The notes beneath the pieces were generated by a model. The model ran no database searches. It was not told the DNA's origin and worked only from the letters and a program-made list of their open reading frames with translations. From an uncultured Ruminococcus sp. (GTDB lineage Bacteria > Bacillota > Clostridia > Oscillospirales > Ruminococcaceae), in assembly GCA_900556055.1 (NCBI GenBank), contig USNJ01000036.1:1-14127 (forward strand): a stretch of 14,127 nt of DNA, in the 5' to 3' direction. Positions within the stretch are counted from its first letter, which is position 1, and every line of letters starts with the position of its first letter. This document shows, in pieces, positions 6,055-12,665 of this stretch. The translations under genes were made by a program, and so were the position numbers.

Positions 6055-7689
6055 TCAGTCAGCCTGAATATCCTCAGATTTTTCAGCGTCATCAGCAGTC
6101 ACGGTCGGTTCGTCGTGAGCAGCTTCCGTTCCTGCGTCCTTTCCGAGGAACTGAGGGAGTTCCATTCCCGCCTGCTTGAAAAGCTCATTCATAGGCGGAA
6201 CAGACTTCATAAGTCCCGAGATAAAGTCGGACGTTGCGCTCTTTCCGTCGGCATTTGATCCGCTGTCCCAGACAGTGATCTTGTCTATCTTTATGTTCTT
6301 GATAGCATCTACCTGGATCCTCATAAGCTCTTCAAGCTTGTCGGCAACTATCAGCTTGACAGCGGAATCAGCATCTCCGCCGGCAGCGTCGATAAGCTTC
6401 TTCATACCTTCAGCCTGCTTTTCGAGTATCTCCTGAGCACCGCGGGCTTCGGCAGCCATCTTTGCGAATGCAGCGTCAGCTTCACCCTTGGCCTTGCGTC
6501 TGATGACCTCAGCCTCTGCTTCTGCTGCGATCTCAGCCTTTTCCTTTTCGATCTGAGCCTTTACGATGATATCAGCCTTCTGGCTTGCCATTTCAAGCTC
6601 CGCTCTCTTAAGCTCAGCTTCCTGCTGCGACTCATAAGCCTCAGCCTTTGCCTTTGCAGCCTGAACAGCCTCAGCAGCTGTCGCAATGCGGAGAGCCTCA
6701 GCCTCCTTCTCACGTCTTGCTGCGTCCGACTGAGCAACAGCGATCTTAGAGCTGTTTTCACCCTCGATAGCGGCAGCATTTGCGGCTGCTACCTGGATCC
6801 TCTGCTCCTTCATAGCGTTTGCCTGACCGATCTCACCGTCCCTGCCTGTCTGAGCTACTGCGATCTTAGCGTCATTCGATGCCTTTGCATCTGCCTCGGC
6901 TTCCTTCTGACGTCTTACAGCCTCAGACTGTGCGATCTCGATCTTAGCGTTGTTTTCACCCTCGATAGCTGACGCATTTGCAGCAGCTACCTGTATTCTC
7001 TGGTCACGTCTTGCGTTTGCTTCACCGATAGCACCATCTCTGTCCTGCTCGGCAACGCTCTTTCTTGCGTCATTTATAGCCTTTGCGGCAGCTTCCTTAC
7101 CGAGTGCTTCGATGTATCCCGATTCGTCGTTGATATCGGTAACATTGACGTTGATAAGTCTAAGACCTATCTTTTTAAGCTCGATCTCAACATTATTGGA
7201 TACAGCAACAAGGAACTTATCTCTGTCCGTGTTGATCTCCTCGATATCCATAGTTGCGATAACAAGACGCAGCTGACCGAAGATTATATCCTTCGCAAGC
7301 TCCTGTATCTCAAGCATTTTGAGTCCCAGAAGACGTTCCGCCGCATTCTGCATAACGCCCGGTTCCGTGGATATTCCGACAGTAAATCTCGAAGGAACAT
7401 CAACACGGATATTCTGCTTTGACAGCGCATTTTTCAGATCGACGTTGATGGAAATAGGCGTCAGATCAAGATACTGATAAGACTGGATAACGGGAACGAT
7501 GAACGCCGCACCTCCGTGGATACACTTTGCGCTTTTCGTGACCCCGTTTGAATCCGTTCCGACCTTACCGTAGATAACAAGCACCTTGTCCGACGGACAC
7601 TTTCTGAACCTCGAAAGAAGTGCGATCACTGCCGCAACAAGCACTGCGACGATTATCAGCACCGCAGTAAGAACCTCCATGCCACCCAT
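6055..7689 (-). CDS. floT: Flotillin-like SPFH membrane-microdomain protein
   Basis: 544 residues. An N-terminal membrane helix (about 5-26) precedes an SPFH domain (about 30-200; VLVIYGKVG, IHGGAAFIVPVIQ, DVPSRFTVGIS, NVNVTDINDESGYIEALGKEAA). A long Ala/Glu/Lys coiled-coil region (about 200-430) and a C-terminal oligomerisation segment (GLMKSVPPMNELFKQAG) follow, then an acidic tail. Flotillins scaffold bacterial membrane microdomains and affect membrane fluidity and secretion. The coiled coil holds a 66-residue tandem duplication: residues about 216-266 (RDGAIGEANARRDQRIQVAA onward) recur at about 282-332 (RDGEIGQANAMKEQRIQVAA onward). GGGAGGT at 7696-7702 supports Met1 over Met4. The gene follows the nfeD-like gene by 19 bases, as in the B. 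subtilis yuaF-floT operon. The symbol is by analogy. Confidence 0.9.
   Translation of the reverse strand: MGGMEVLTAVLIIVAVLVAAVIALLSRFRKCPSDKVLVIYGKVGTDSNGVTKSAKCIHGGAAFIVPVIQSYQYLDLTPISINVDLKNALSKQNIRVDVPSRFTVGISTEPGVMQNAAERLLGLKMLEIQELAKDIIFGQLRLVIATMDIEEINTDRDKFLVAVSNNVEIELKKIGLRLINVNVTDINDESGYIEALGKEAAAKAINDARKSVAEQDRDGAIGEANARRDQRIQVAAANASAIEGENNAKIEIAQSEAVRRQKEAEADAKASNDAKIAVAQTGRDGEIGQANAMKEQRIQVAAANAAAIEGENSSKIAVAQSDAARREKEAEALRIATAAEAVQAAKAKAEAYESQQEAELKRAELEMASQKADIIVKAQIEKEKAEIAAEAEAEVIRRKAKGEADAAFAKMAAEARGAQEILEKQAEGMKKLIDAAGGDADSAVKLIVADKLEELMRIQVDAIKNIKIDKITVWDSGSNADGKSATSDFISGLMKSVPPMNELFKQAGMELPQFLGKDAGTEAAHDEPTVTADDAEKSEDIQAD
6694..7044 (-). repeat. Tandem internal duplication within the flotillin coiled coil
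   Basis: Two segments of about 51 residues, encoded at 6892-7044 and 6694-6846, repeat with a 66-residue (198-base) period. The similarity is visible in the DNA as well, for example the shared stretch encoding AIEGEN preceded by QVAAANA. Confidence 0.8.
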
Positions 7690-7708
7690 AAAAATACCTC
7701 CCTATAAT

Positions 7709-8422
7709 TTAACGGATCTCTCCGTCTTTTTCCACCACAAGCGTATCGCCGACCAGATCGGTAACTCGGACGGACGTGCCTGTCTTTATCGGATCACTGC
7801 CGTCCTGCACCGCCGCAAGCTCCATAAATCTGCCCTGAACGGTAACGGTTATCTTTCCCTCTCCGCTGCCCGAAGGCGGTATCGTCAGATAGACTGTGCC
7901 GTGTTCGCCGAGGGCGTTTTTCAGCTGCACCGTGCCGTTTTCCGCAAGCTTTCCCGAAAGGCTGACTATCTTTGCAACGCCGTACATAGCTGCTGCGCCG
8001 AACGCCGTGCCTATCAGCATAGCTGCGAATGTGCCGGTTCCGCCGCCCTTTGCGACTATCGCCGTCCAGCTGAAAACTGTCAGGAACGCTATCACTGTCT
8101 GCACAGTGAAAAGCCGCAGTCCGCCGAGATCGGAAACATCTCCCTGATCGGCATCATGATCTATATCTATGTCATGATCCGTGCCGATATCCGCATCAAC
8201 ATCAACATCGACATCAATATCAAAATCAGCGCCCGCATCGGACGGAATGTCGATATCGCCCATGTCGATGCCCGAAGTGTCGCTGACGTTGAAGTCATGT
8301 CCCCCGCCGCCTATGCCGCAGAGCGATATCAGCGTCTGTATTATAAGGATAAGCGAGGACGGTATGGCTATGCAGTACAGTACCTTCAGTGCCGTATCCA
8401 GTCCGTTCCACCATTCATTCAT
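7709..8422 (-). CDS. NfeD-like (YuaF-type) membrane protein with an Asp-rich loop
   Basis: 237 residues: membrane helix about 12-36, an Asp-rich segment about 43-98, two membrane helices (about 102-124 and 128-153), and a C-terminal OB-fold domain (about 160-237) ending with TSVRVTDLVGDTLVVEK, the usual NfeD ending. NfeD-like proteins are encoded beside flotillins and partner with them in membrane microdomains. The Asp-rich loop alternates acidic and small or hydrophobic residues (DIDVDVDVDADIG, DHDIDIDHDAD), which resembles a divalent-cation-binding or low-complexity spacer; function is inferred. Its codons form short GATGTT-like DNA repeats. CGGGGAGG precedes the ATG. It is the first gene of the operon with flotillin, under a consensus promoter with an operator-like palindrome. 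Confidence 0.85.
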   Translation of the reverse strand: MNEWWNGLDTALKVLYCIAIPSSLILIIQTLISLCGIGGGGHDFNVSDTSGIDMGDIDIPSDAGADFDIDVDVDVDADIGTDHDIDIDHDADQGDVSDLGGLRLFTVQTVIAFLTVFSWTAIVAKGGGTGTFAAMLIGTAFGAAAMYGVAKIVSLSGKLAENGTVQLKNALGEHGTVYLTIPPSGSGEGKITVTVQGRFMELAAVQDGSDPIKTGTSVRVTDLVGDTLVVEKDGEIR

Positions 8423-8436
8423 AGCTTTTCCTCCCC

Positions 8437-8453
8437 GTAAATTTCATTTACAT
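8437..8453 (-). promoter_or_regulatory. Operator-like palindrome in the nfeD-flotillin promoter
   Basis: In minus-strand sense ATGTAAATGAAATTTAC starts 2 bases after the -10 box and covers the predicted transcription start. The same motif, in the same position, occurs in the divergent regulator promoter (8611-8629). Confidence 0.65.
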
Positions 8454-8455
8454 TA

Positions 8456-8484
8456 ATTATAAAATATTAATCACAAAATGTCAA
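8456..8484 (-). promoter_or_regulatory. sigma-A promoter for nfeD-flotillin
   Basis: Minus strand perfect TTGACA (8479-8484), 17-base spacer, perfect TATAAT (8456-8461). Confidence 0.88.
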
Positions 8485-8579
8485 TATACCTTTGCAATAT
8501 TTTTTTCTGCCCGATCAACTTTGTTGATGTTGTACAATATTGCAGGCAAATGATTATGCAATATAAAAGTTTTTGCCTA

Positions 8580-8608
8580 TTGCAATTCGTAATCAAATCT
8601 GATAAAAT
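8580..8608 (+). promoter_or_regulatory. sigma-A promoter for the XRE/TPR regulator
   Basis: TTGCAA (8580-8585), 17-base spacer, TAAAAT (8603-8608). The predicted start of transcription lies inside the palindrome that follows. Confidence 0.65.
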
Positions 8609-8610
8609 AT

Positions 8611-8629
8611 ATGTAAATCAAATTTACAT
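8611..8629 (+). promoter_or_regulatory. Operator-like palindrome in the regulator promoter
   Basis: ATGTAAATCAAATTTACAT is a perfect 8-3-8 palindrome starting 2 bases after the -10 box. Compared with the site in the nfeD promoter, the first 16 bases differ at one position only. Confidence 0.7.
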
Positions 8630-8631
8630 TA

Positions 8632-8796
8632 GGGGTTCTCGTTTAAGCCGGAACACGAGCAAATTTTCGTTGGGACTTTGCGCAGCTTCAAGGCAGCGAA
8701 ACGCAGTAAATACTTGATGTATTTCAAGTTTCGCTAACGCAGAAGATGTGCAAAGTCGTAGAAAATTTGCCGTGAGGGAGGTTTAAACGAGGTTTC
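8632..8796 (+). repeat. Long nested inverted repeat (MITE-like element or structured leader RNA)
   Basis: Successive arms pair outward-in: CTCGTTTAA (8638-8646)/TTAAACGAG (8783-8791); CACG (8654-8657)/CGTG (8771-8774); GCAAATTTTC (8659-8668)/GAAAATTTGC (8761-8770); GACTTTGCGCA (8674-8684)/TGTGCAAAGTC (8747-8757, one G-U); CTTC (8686-8689)/GAAG (8742-8745); AGCGAAAC (8695-8702)/GTTTCGCT (8728-8735); AAATAC (8708-8713)/GTATTT (8719-8724) with loop TTGAT. CATTA occurs just outside both ends (8627-8631 and 8797-8801), which would fit a 5-base target duplication. It lies between the regulator's promoter and its ribosome site, so it is transcribed in the leader. There is no long T run after it, so a simple terminator is unlikely. 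Confidence 0.75.
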
Positions 8797-8828
8797 CATT
8801 ATATATAAAAGGAAAGGAGCGGCTGCGA

Positions 8829-9380
8829 ATGGATCCCGCCGAGCTTGGCAAAAAGATAAAAGAAGCACGTCTTGCAAAAAAAATGACGCAGAGCGAGGTA
8901 GTGGGTGATTTCATAACAAGGAATATGCTCAGTCAGATCGAAAGCGGAAGTGCCACTCCCTCCGTGAAAACGCTTGAATATCTGGCTAGAAAGCTCGACC
9001 TCAATCTTGCGGGGCTGATGCCGTCGGAAGCGGAAACATCGGCTGATGAGATACTGCGCAAGCTTGAAAACACAAAGGTGCTTATCCGTGAGAAATTCTG
9101 GCGTGAGGCTGCGGATTCTGCGGAGGATGCACTGGCACTCGGTTCTGCAAACGACGAATTTTCGGCACTTCTTGCCATATCATACTATAATCTTGCGAAA
9201 CAGGCGTACAGCGAGGGCGATTACCGCCAGGCTATCGAAAGAGCCGAAAGGGCATATTCCCTGGCAGGCAGCGGAGTCTATGCGAACCGTTCGCTCGAAG
9301 CGGACTGCATGATACTCAAAGCGGAGATCGCAGGAAAGCTCAGCGAATATTACAGCAGAATGGCTTCGGGGAATACGTGA
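8829..9380 (+). CDS. XRE-family helix-turn-helix regulator with TPR-like C-terminal domain
   Basis: 183 residues. Residues about 5-65 are a classical XRE/Cro helix-turn-helix: LGKKIKEARLAKKMTQSEVV, then RNMLSQIESGSATPSVKTLEYLARKLDL. The remaining about 110 residues are helical repeats (FSALLAISYYNLAKQAYSEG, DYRQAIERAERAYSLAG) of TPR type, as in regulators that sense a peptide, a partner protein or a small ligand. AAAGGAG (8813-8819) lies 9 bases before the ATG. It is divergent from the nfeD-flotillin operon, and both promoters carry the same palindrome, so autoregulation plus control of the flotillin operon is inferred. The leader contains a 155-base hairpin that could reduce or modulate its translation. 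Monocistronic. Confidence 0.88.
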   Translation: MDPAELGKKIKEARLAKKMTQSEVVGDFITRNMLSQIESGSATPSVKTLEYLARKLDLNLAGLMPSEAETSADEILRKLENTKVLIREKFWREAADSAEDALALGSANDEFSALLAISYYNLAKQAYSEGDYRQAIERAERAYSLAGSGVYANRSLEADCMILKAEIAGKLSEYYSRMASGNT

Positions 9381-9387
9381 TCTTAAT

Positions 9388-9434
9388 AATACAACAAAGG
9401 CAGGTCAGCTGATGTGACCTGCCTTTGTTGTATT
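9388..9434. terminator. Perfect 20-bp hairpin between the regulator and the antitoxin gene
   Basis: A perfect 20-bp inverted repeat (9388-9407 and 9415-9434) with a 7-base loop GCTGATG. It follows the regulator stop (9380) and touches the converging antitoxin stop (9434-9436). The 3' arm is T-rich (TTTGTTGTATT) but there is no clean U tract, so it may be a bidirectional terminator of moderate strength or an RNA-stabilising hairpin. Confidence 0.75.
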
Positions 9435-9652
9435 CAAACATATTTGCTCAGATCGTTCCAATCGATCTCATCTTCGGGAACGAACCCGCTTTTTTCGGCA
9501 TGTTCGATCGAATTTCGTTCTTCAGGCGTGACCTTTGTAAATTCGGGATCCCATGCCATAACAAAACGTTTCAGAGTTTCATAAGCAAGCTCCTGCTCAT
9601 GCTCGGGAAGCATATCAAACATCATTGCAACCTGCTGTGTTCTTGGTGACAT
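9434..9652 (-). CDS. Probable antitoxin of a RelE/ParE-type toxin-antitoxin pair
   Basis: 72 residues, acidic (many Glu/Asp), beginning MSPRTQQVAMMFDMLPEHEQ. A helical N-terminal half (ELAYETLKRFVMAWDPEF) and an acidic C-terminal half (TPEERNSIEHAEKSGFVPED) fit the small antitoxins that wrap RelE-like toxins. I cannot name its family from sequence alone; assignment rests on size, charge and its position 15 bases after the toxin gene. AAGGAGG lies just upstream (9661-9667). No clear DNA-binding fold is visible, so whether it represses the operon is open. The stop overlaps the long hairpin at 9388-9434. Confidence 0.75.
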   Translation of the reverse strand: MSPRTQQVAMMFDMLPEHEQELAYETLKRFVMAWDPEFTKVTPEERNSIEHAEKSGFVPEDEIDWNDLSKYV

Positions 9653-9667
9653 AGTAAAAACCTCCTT

Positions 9668-9928
9668 TTACTTATAAATATCCCCACGTGAACCAATATC
9701 TATAATAAATAATATCTGTAAACCGTCATTATCATCAAATCGGTAAATTACTCGATATTTACCGACACGCAGCCTGTAACGTCCGTCTTTATAACCTTCC
9801 ATTGGTTTAATATCACCCTCAGGCGGCTTATGAAGAAGCCCCCCAATAGCTTCACGTATGTTGCTGACAATTTTCTTTTCTGCTTTTGCAAGGAATTTAA
9901 GCGCATCTTTTGAATAAACAACATTCAT
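9668..9928 (-). CDS. RelE/ParE-family toxin
   Basis: 86 residues, full length for the RelE superfamily. Typical elements: N-terminal MNVVYSKDALKFLAKAEKKI, helix NIREAIGGLL, then MEGYKDGRYRLRVGKYRVIYRF and the strand ending IIDIGSRGDIYK. RelE toxins cleave mRNA in the ribosomal A site, while ParE members inhibit gyrase; the basic RLRVGKYRVIYRF segment and the terminal R..IYK fit the RelE side, but the target is not proven. The gene order is toxin first, then antitoxin, the reverse of relBE. AAGGTG precedes the start. A promoter lies at 9953-9981 with an inverted repeat over the -10 box. Sequence looks intact. Confidence 0.88.
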   Translation of the reverse strand: MNVVYSKDALKFLAKAEKKIVSNIREAIGGLLHKPPEGDIKPMEGYKDGRYRLRVGKYRVIYRFDDNDGLQILFIIDIGSRGDIYK

Positions 9929-9944
9929 TGCCCAACACCTTCTT

Positions 9945-9961
9945 TGATATATATTATATCA
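9945..9961 (-). promoter_or_regulatory. Inverted repeat over the toxin-antitoxin -10 box, candidate autoregulatory operator
   Basis: TGATAT (9945-9950) and ATATCA (9956-9961) flank 5 bases and cover the whole -10 hexamer. Toxin-antitoxin complexes commonly repress their own promoters at such sites, but the A/T-rich content makes chance symmetry possible. Confidence 0.4.
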
Positions 9962-9981
9962 CAAATTCTCTCAGATTTCAA
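9953..9981 (-). promoter_or_regulatory. sigma-A promoter for the toxin-antitoxin operon
   Basis: Minus strand TTGAAA (9976-9981), 17-base spacer, perfect TATAAT (9953-9958). Confidence 0.78.
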
Positions 9982-10030
9982 GTATTTACAAAACTACATC
10001 AATATTACCTCCGATATTTACACAAAAGTC

Positions 10031-10059
10031 TTGATTTTTGTCAGAAATAGTGGTAAAAT
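10031..10059 (+). promoter_or_regulatory. sigma-A promoter for ackA
   Basis: TTGATT (10031-10036), 17-base spacer, TAAAAT (10054-10059), 40 bases before the start. It is divergent from the toxin promoter. Confidence 0.7.
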
Positions 10060-10099
10060 GTTAGACGGTAATTTTAATTGAAAGGTCTGGATATAAATT

Positions 10100-11299
10100 A
10101 TGTTGATTCTCGTTGTAAATGCAGGAAGCTCTTCACTCAAGTATCAGCTTATCAATATGGACGATGAAAGCGTTATCGCAAAGGGTAACTGCGACCGTAT
10201 CGGCATCGACGGTCATATCTCCCATAAGACAGGCGACGGACGCACATACGACGCTGACTGCTCATTCCCCACTCATACAGAAGCTTTTGAGAAGCTCGTT
10301 GAAGTTCTCACAACAGGCGATGCTGCCGTTATCAAATCCATGGACGAGATCTCCGCAGTCGGTCACAGAATAGTACAGGGTGCTGAGGTATTCAGCGAAA
10401 CAACTCTCGTTACAGACGAGGTTATCGACAAGATCGACGGTCTGTCCGAGCTTGCTCCCGTACATAACCACCCTCACGCACTCGCTCTCAGAGCCTGCAA
10501 GAAGGTAATTCCCGCAACCTGTCCTCAGGTAGTTGTTTTCGATACTGCATTCCATCAGACAATGCCCGAAAAGGCTTATATGTTCGGTCTGCCCTATGAG
10601 TGCTATGAAAAGCTGCACGTAAGAAAGTACGGCTTCCACGGCACATCACACAGATTCGTTTCCGCTGCTCTCGCTAAGGCTATGGGCAGAGATATCAAGG
10701 ATCTCAAGATAGTTTCCTGCCACCTCGGAAACGGTTCTTCCATCACTGCTATCGAAGGCGGCAAGTCCATCGACACTACAATGGGCTTCACTCCCCTTGA
10801 CGGCGTTCTGATGGGAACACGAAGCGGTGCTGTCGATCCTTCCGCTGTTGAATTTGTTCAGAAGAAGCTCGGTCTTACAGCAGATCAGATGAGCGAATAC
10901 CTCAACAAGAAGTCCGGTTTCCTCGGAATTTCGGGCATCTCCAGCGATAACAGAGATATCGCTGCAGCAGCTGCAAAGGGCGACAAGAGGGCTCTCCTCG
11001 CAGGCGATATGCTCCGTTACGAGATCAAGAAGTACATCGGCTCCTACGCCGCAGCCATGAACGGGCTGGACGCTGTTCTGTTCACCGGCGGCATCGGAGA
11101 GAACGCTCCCGAAGTTCGTAAGGACGTTTGCGACAACATGGATTTCTTCGGCATCAAGCTCGATGATTCCAAGAACGACGGTCTCAGAGGAAAGCTCTGC
11201 AAGATCTCCGCAGATGATTCCAAGGTTGAAGTTTGGGTAGTTCCCACAAACGAAGAGCTGCTTATCGCAAGAGATACACTTGCTCTTATCTCCAAGTAA
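10100..11299 (+). CDS. ackA: Acetate kinase
   Basis: 399 residues, full length. It interconverts acetyl phosphate + ADP with acetate + ATP, the last, ATP-yielding step of fermentative acetate production. Key features: VVNAGSSSLKYQL with Asn7, GHRIVQGAEVF with Arg90, VVFDTAFHQTMP with Asp148, YGFHGTSHRFV with His180, CHLGNGSSITAI, MGTRSGAVDPS with Arg241, LFTGGIGEN, and TNEELLIARD with Glu385. All expected active-site residues are present. The phosphotransacetylase gene often found upstream is absent; the gene has its own promoter and a strong terminator. The nearest purine-rich ribosome site (AAAGG, 10081-10085) is 14 bases from the ATG, longer than usual. Codon use is strongly biased (CTC, AAG, TCC), consistent with high expression. 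Confidence 0.97.
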   Translation: MLILVVNAGSSSLKYQLINMDDESVIAKGNCDRIGIDGHISHKTGDGRTYDADCSFPTHTEAFEKLVEVLTTGDAAVIKSMDEISAVGHRIVQGAEVFSETTLVTDEVIDKIDGLSELAPVHNHPHALALRACKKVIPATCPQVVVFDTAFHQTMPEKAYMFGLPYECYEKLHVRKYGFHGTSHRFVSAALAKAMGRDIKDLKIVSCHLGNGSSITAIEGGKSIDTTMGFTPLDGVLMGTRSGAVDPSAVEFVQKKLGLTADQMSEYLNKKSGFLGISGISSDNRDIAAAAAKGDKRALLAGDMLRYEIKKYIGSYAAAMNGLDAVLFTGGIGENAPEVRKDVCDNMDFFGIKLDDSKNDGLRGKLCKISADDSKVEVWVVPTNEELLIARDTLALISK

Positions 11300-11314
11300 T
11301 CCTACGCATAGCTT

Positions 11315-11348
11315 TGCCCCGGTCACATTATGGCCGGGGCATTTTTTT
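11315..11348 (+). terminator. Rho-independent terminator of ackA
   Basis: TGCCCCGG (11315-11322) / CCGGGGCA (11334-11341), 11-base loop, then seven T residues, 16 bases after the ackA stop. Confidence 0.93.
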
Positions 11349-11371
11349 GCGTATGTATTGTGATTTTTCAA

Positions 11372-11400
11372 TTGACATTTACCGGCGGCTGTGATATAAT
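11372..11400 (+). promoter_or_regulatory. sigma-A promoter for the MFS transporter gene
   Basis: Perfect TTGACA (11372-11377), 17-base spacer, perfect TATAAT (11395-11400). It excludes translation starts upstream of about 11407. Confidence 0.88.
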
Positions 11401-11458
11401 TTTCCGGTCATCACACATTAATACTAAAATCACATTGAATTATAAGGAATGGTTTTAT

Positions 11459-12613
11459 ATGTATCTTCTGCTTCTGGCTGTTATTTATCTCGCTTTTATA
11501 AGTCTTGGACTGCCCGATTCGCTGCTCGGATCTGCATGGCCGACTATCCGCACCGATCTGGATGTTCCGCTCTCCTACATGGGCATGATATCAATGATAA
11601 TCGCAGGCGGAACTATAATTTCGGGACTTATGTCCGAACGTCTCACAAAAAAATTCAGCACTAAGATAGTTACAGCCGTGAGCGTTTTTCTCACGGCGGC
11701 AGCTCTTTTCGGATTTTCAACAGTGACCGAATTCTATCAGATGTGCCTCTGGGGTATACCCTACGGTCTGGGCGCAGGTGCTATTGATGCGGCACTGAAC
11801 AACTATGTCGCTCTCCATTACAGTTCACGGCATATGAGCTGGCTGCACAGCTTCTGGGGTGTCGGAACGATAATCAGCCCCTACATAATGAGCTATGCCC
11901 TCACACATTCATCATGGAATGAAGGTTACAGGACAGTTTCCTATCTCCAGTTCGGCATAACCGCCGTTCTTCTGCTGACTCTGCCGCTGTGGAAAATAAA
12001 CAGCAGCACTGAGGAGAAAAGCAAAAGCACCAAAGTTCTCGGACTGAGGGGTGCGCTGAAGATAAAGGGCGTACCCTATCTTCTGACGGGATTTTTCGCA
12101 TACTGCGCCGCCGAATCAACTGCGATGCTCTGGGCAAGCAGCTATCTTGAAGGCGCAAGAGGTGCAACCAAGGACGAAGCCGCAGCATTCGGCTCACTTT
12201 TCTTCATCGGCATAACTGCGGGACGTTTTCTCTCGGGATTCATCTCCGACAAGATGGGCGACAACAGAATGATACGCATCGGAACATCGATCGCACTTTT
12301 CGGCGTGATCTGCATAGCCGTGCCGATAAAGATCGTTTCGCTTATCGGATTTGTTGTGATAGGCTTAGGCTGTGCGCCCGTCTATCCCTGCATTATCCAC
12401 TCAACACCGGACAATTTCGGTGCTGAAAATTCACAGGGAATTATCGGCATACAAATGGCAAGCGCATACGTCGGCTCGACATTCATGCCGCCGCTTTTCG
12501 GGCTTATCGCAAACCATGTCAGCCTGAAGCTCATGCCCGCATACATGGCATTTTTCTTTATCCTTCTGCTTTTCATGATAAACAAAACGGAAAAGCTCTG
12601 CCGCACAAAATAA
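11459..12613 (+). CDS. Major facilitator superfamily transporter (FucP-like)
   Basis: 384 residues with about 12 hydrophobic segments in two halves, the MFS layout. The first helix carries YLAFISLGLPDSLLGSAWP, followed by SERLTKKFSTK, a degenerate loop 2-3 motif A; the equivalent loop in the second half is GRFLSGFISDKMGDNRMIRIG. The charged linker (NSSTEEKSKSTK) separates the halves. The overall look resembles fucose-permease-like and related sugar or small-molecule porters, but the substrate cannot be read from sequence. The frame is open back to 11330, but that lies in the ackA terminator and before this gene's promoter; ATG at 11459 has AAGGA 10 bases upstream. Monocistronic, with its own strong promoter and terminator. 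Confidence 0.88.
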   Translation: MYLLLLAVIYLAFISLGLPDSLLGSAWPTIRTDLDVPLSYMGMISMIIAGGTIISGLMSERLTKKFSTKIVTAVSVFLTAAALFGFSTVTEFYQMCLWGIPYGLGAGAIDAALNNYVALHYSSRHMSWLHSFWGVGTIISPYIMSYALTHSSWNEGYRTVSYLQFGITAVLLLTLPLWKINSSTEEKSKSTKVLGLRGALKIKGVPYLLTGFFAYCAAESTAMLWASSYLEGARGATKDEAAAFGSLFFIGITAGRFLSGFISDKMGDNRMIRIGTSIALFGVICIAVPIKIVSLIGFVVIGLGCAPVYPCIIHSTPDNFGAENSQGIIGIQMASAYVGSTFMPPLFGLIANHVSLKLMPAYMAFFFILLLFMINKTEKLCRTK

Positions 12614-12658
12614 AAACAGCGTCCCGAAAACGATCATCTTCGGGACGCTGTTTTTTTT
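12612..12658. terminator. Bidirectional terminator between the MFS gene and argH
   Basis: A perfect 17-bp inverted repeat (12612-12628 and 12639-12655, core CAGCGTCCCGAA/TTCGGGACGCTG) with A and T runs on opposite sides. It overlaps the MFS stop codon and lies 7 bases from the converging argH stop. Confidence 0.95.
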
Positions 12659-12665
12659 AACAGGA

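Larger units (their letters stand above)
8423..8828. other. 406-base divergent regulatory region
   Basis: No protein gene. It contains, from left to right, the nfeD ribosome site, operator and promoter (minus), an AT-rich stretch of about 95 bases with nothing recognised, the regulator promoter and operator (plus), the long nested hairpin 8632-8796, and the regulator ribosome site AAAGGAG (8813-8819). Confidence 0.7.

Noticed and set aside
7586..8440. A long open frame on the plus strand opposite nfeD and the start of flotillin
   Set aside because: It is antisense to two clear genes, has no promoter or ribosome site, and its His/Asn/Ile/Arg-rich product reads as the mirror of the Asp-rich repeat.
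8707..8725. The inner stem-loop AAATAC-TTGAT-GTATTT as a separate terminator
   Set aside because: It is A/T-rich, has no following T run, and is the apex of the larger nested hairpin.
10646..11371. Open frame opposite acetate kinase
   Set aside because: It begins in the ackA terminator region and runs antisense to a full, conserved ackA; the openness reflects biased codon use.
11330..11458. Upstream extension of the MFS gene to an ATG at 11330
   Set aside because: It overlaps the ackA terminator and precedes the MFS promoter (11372-11400).
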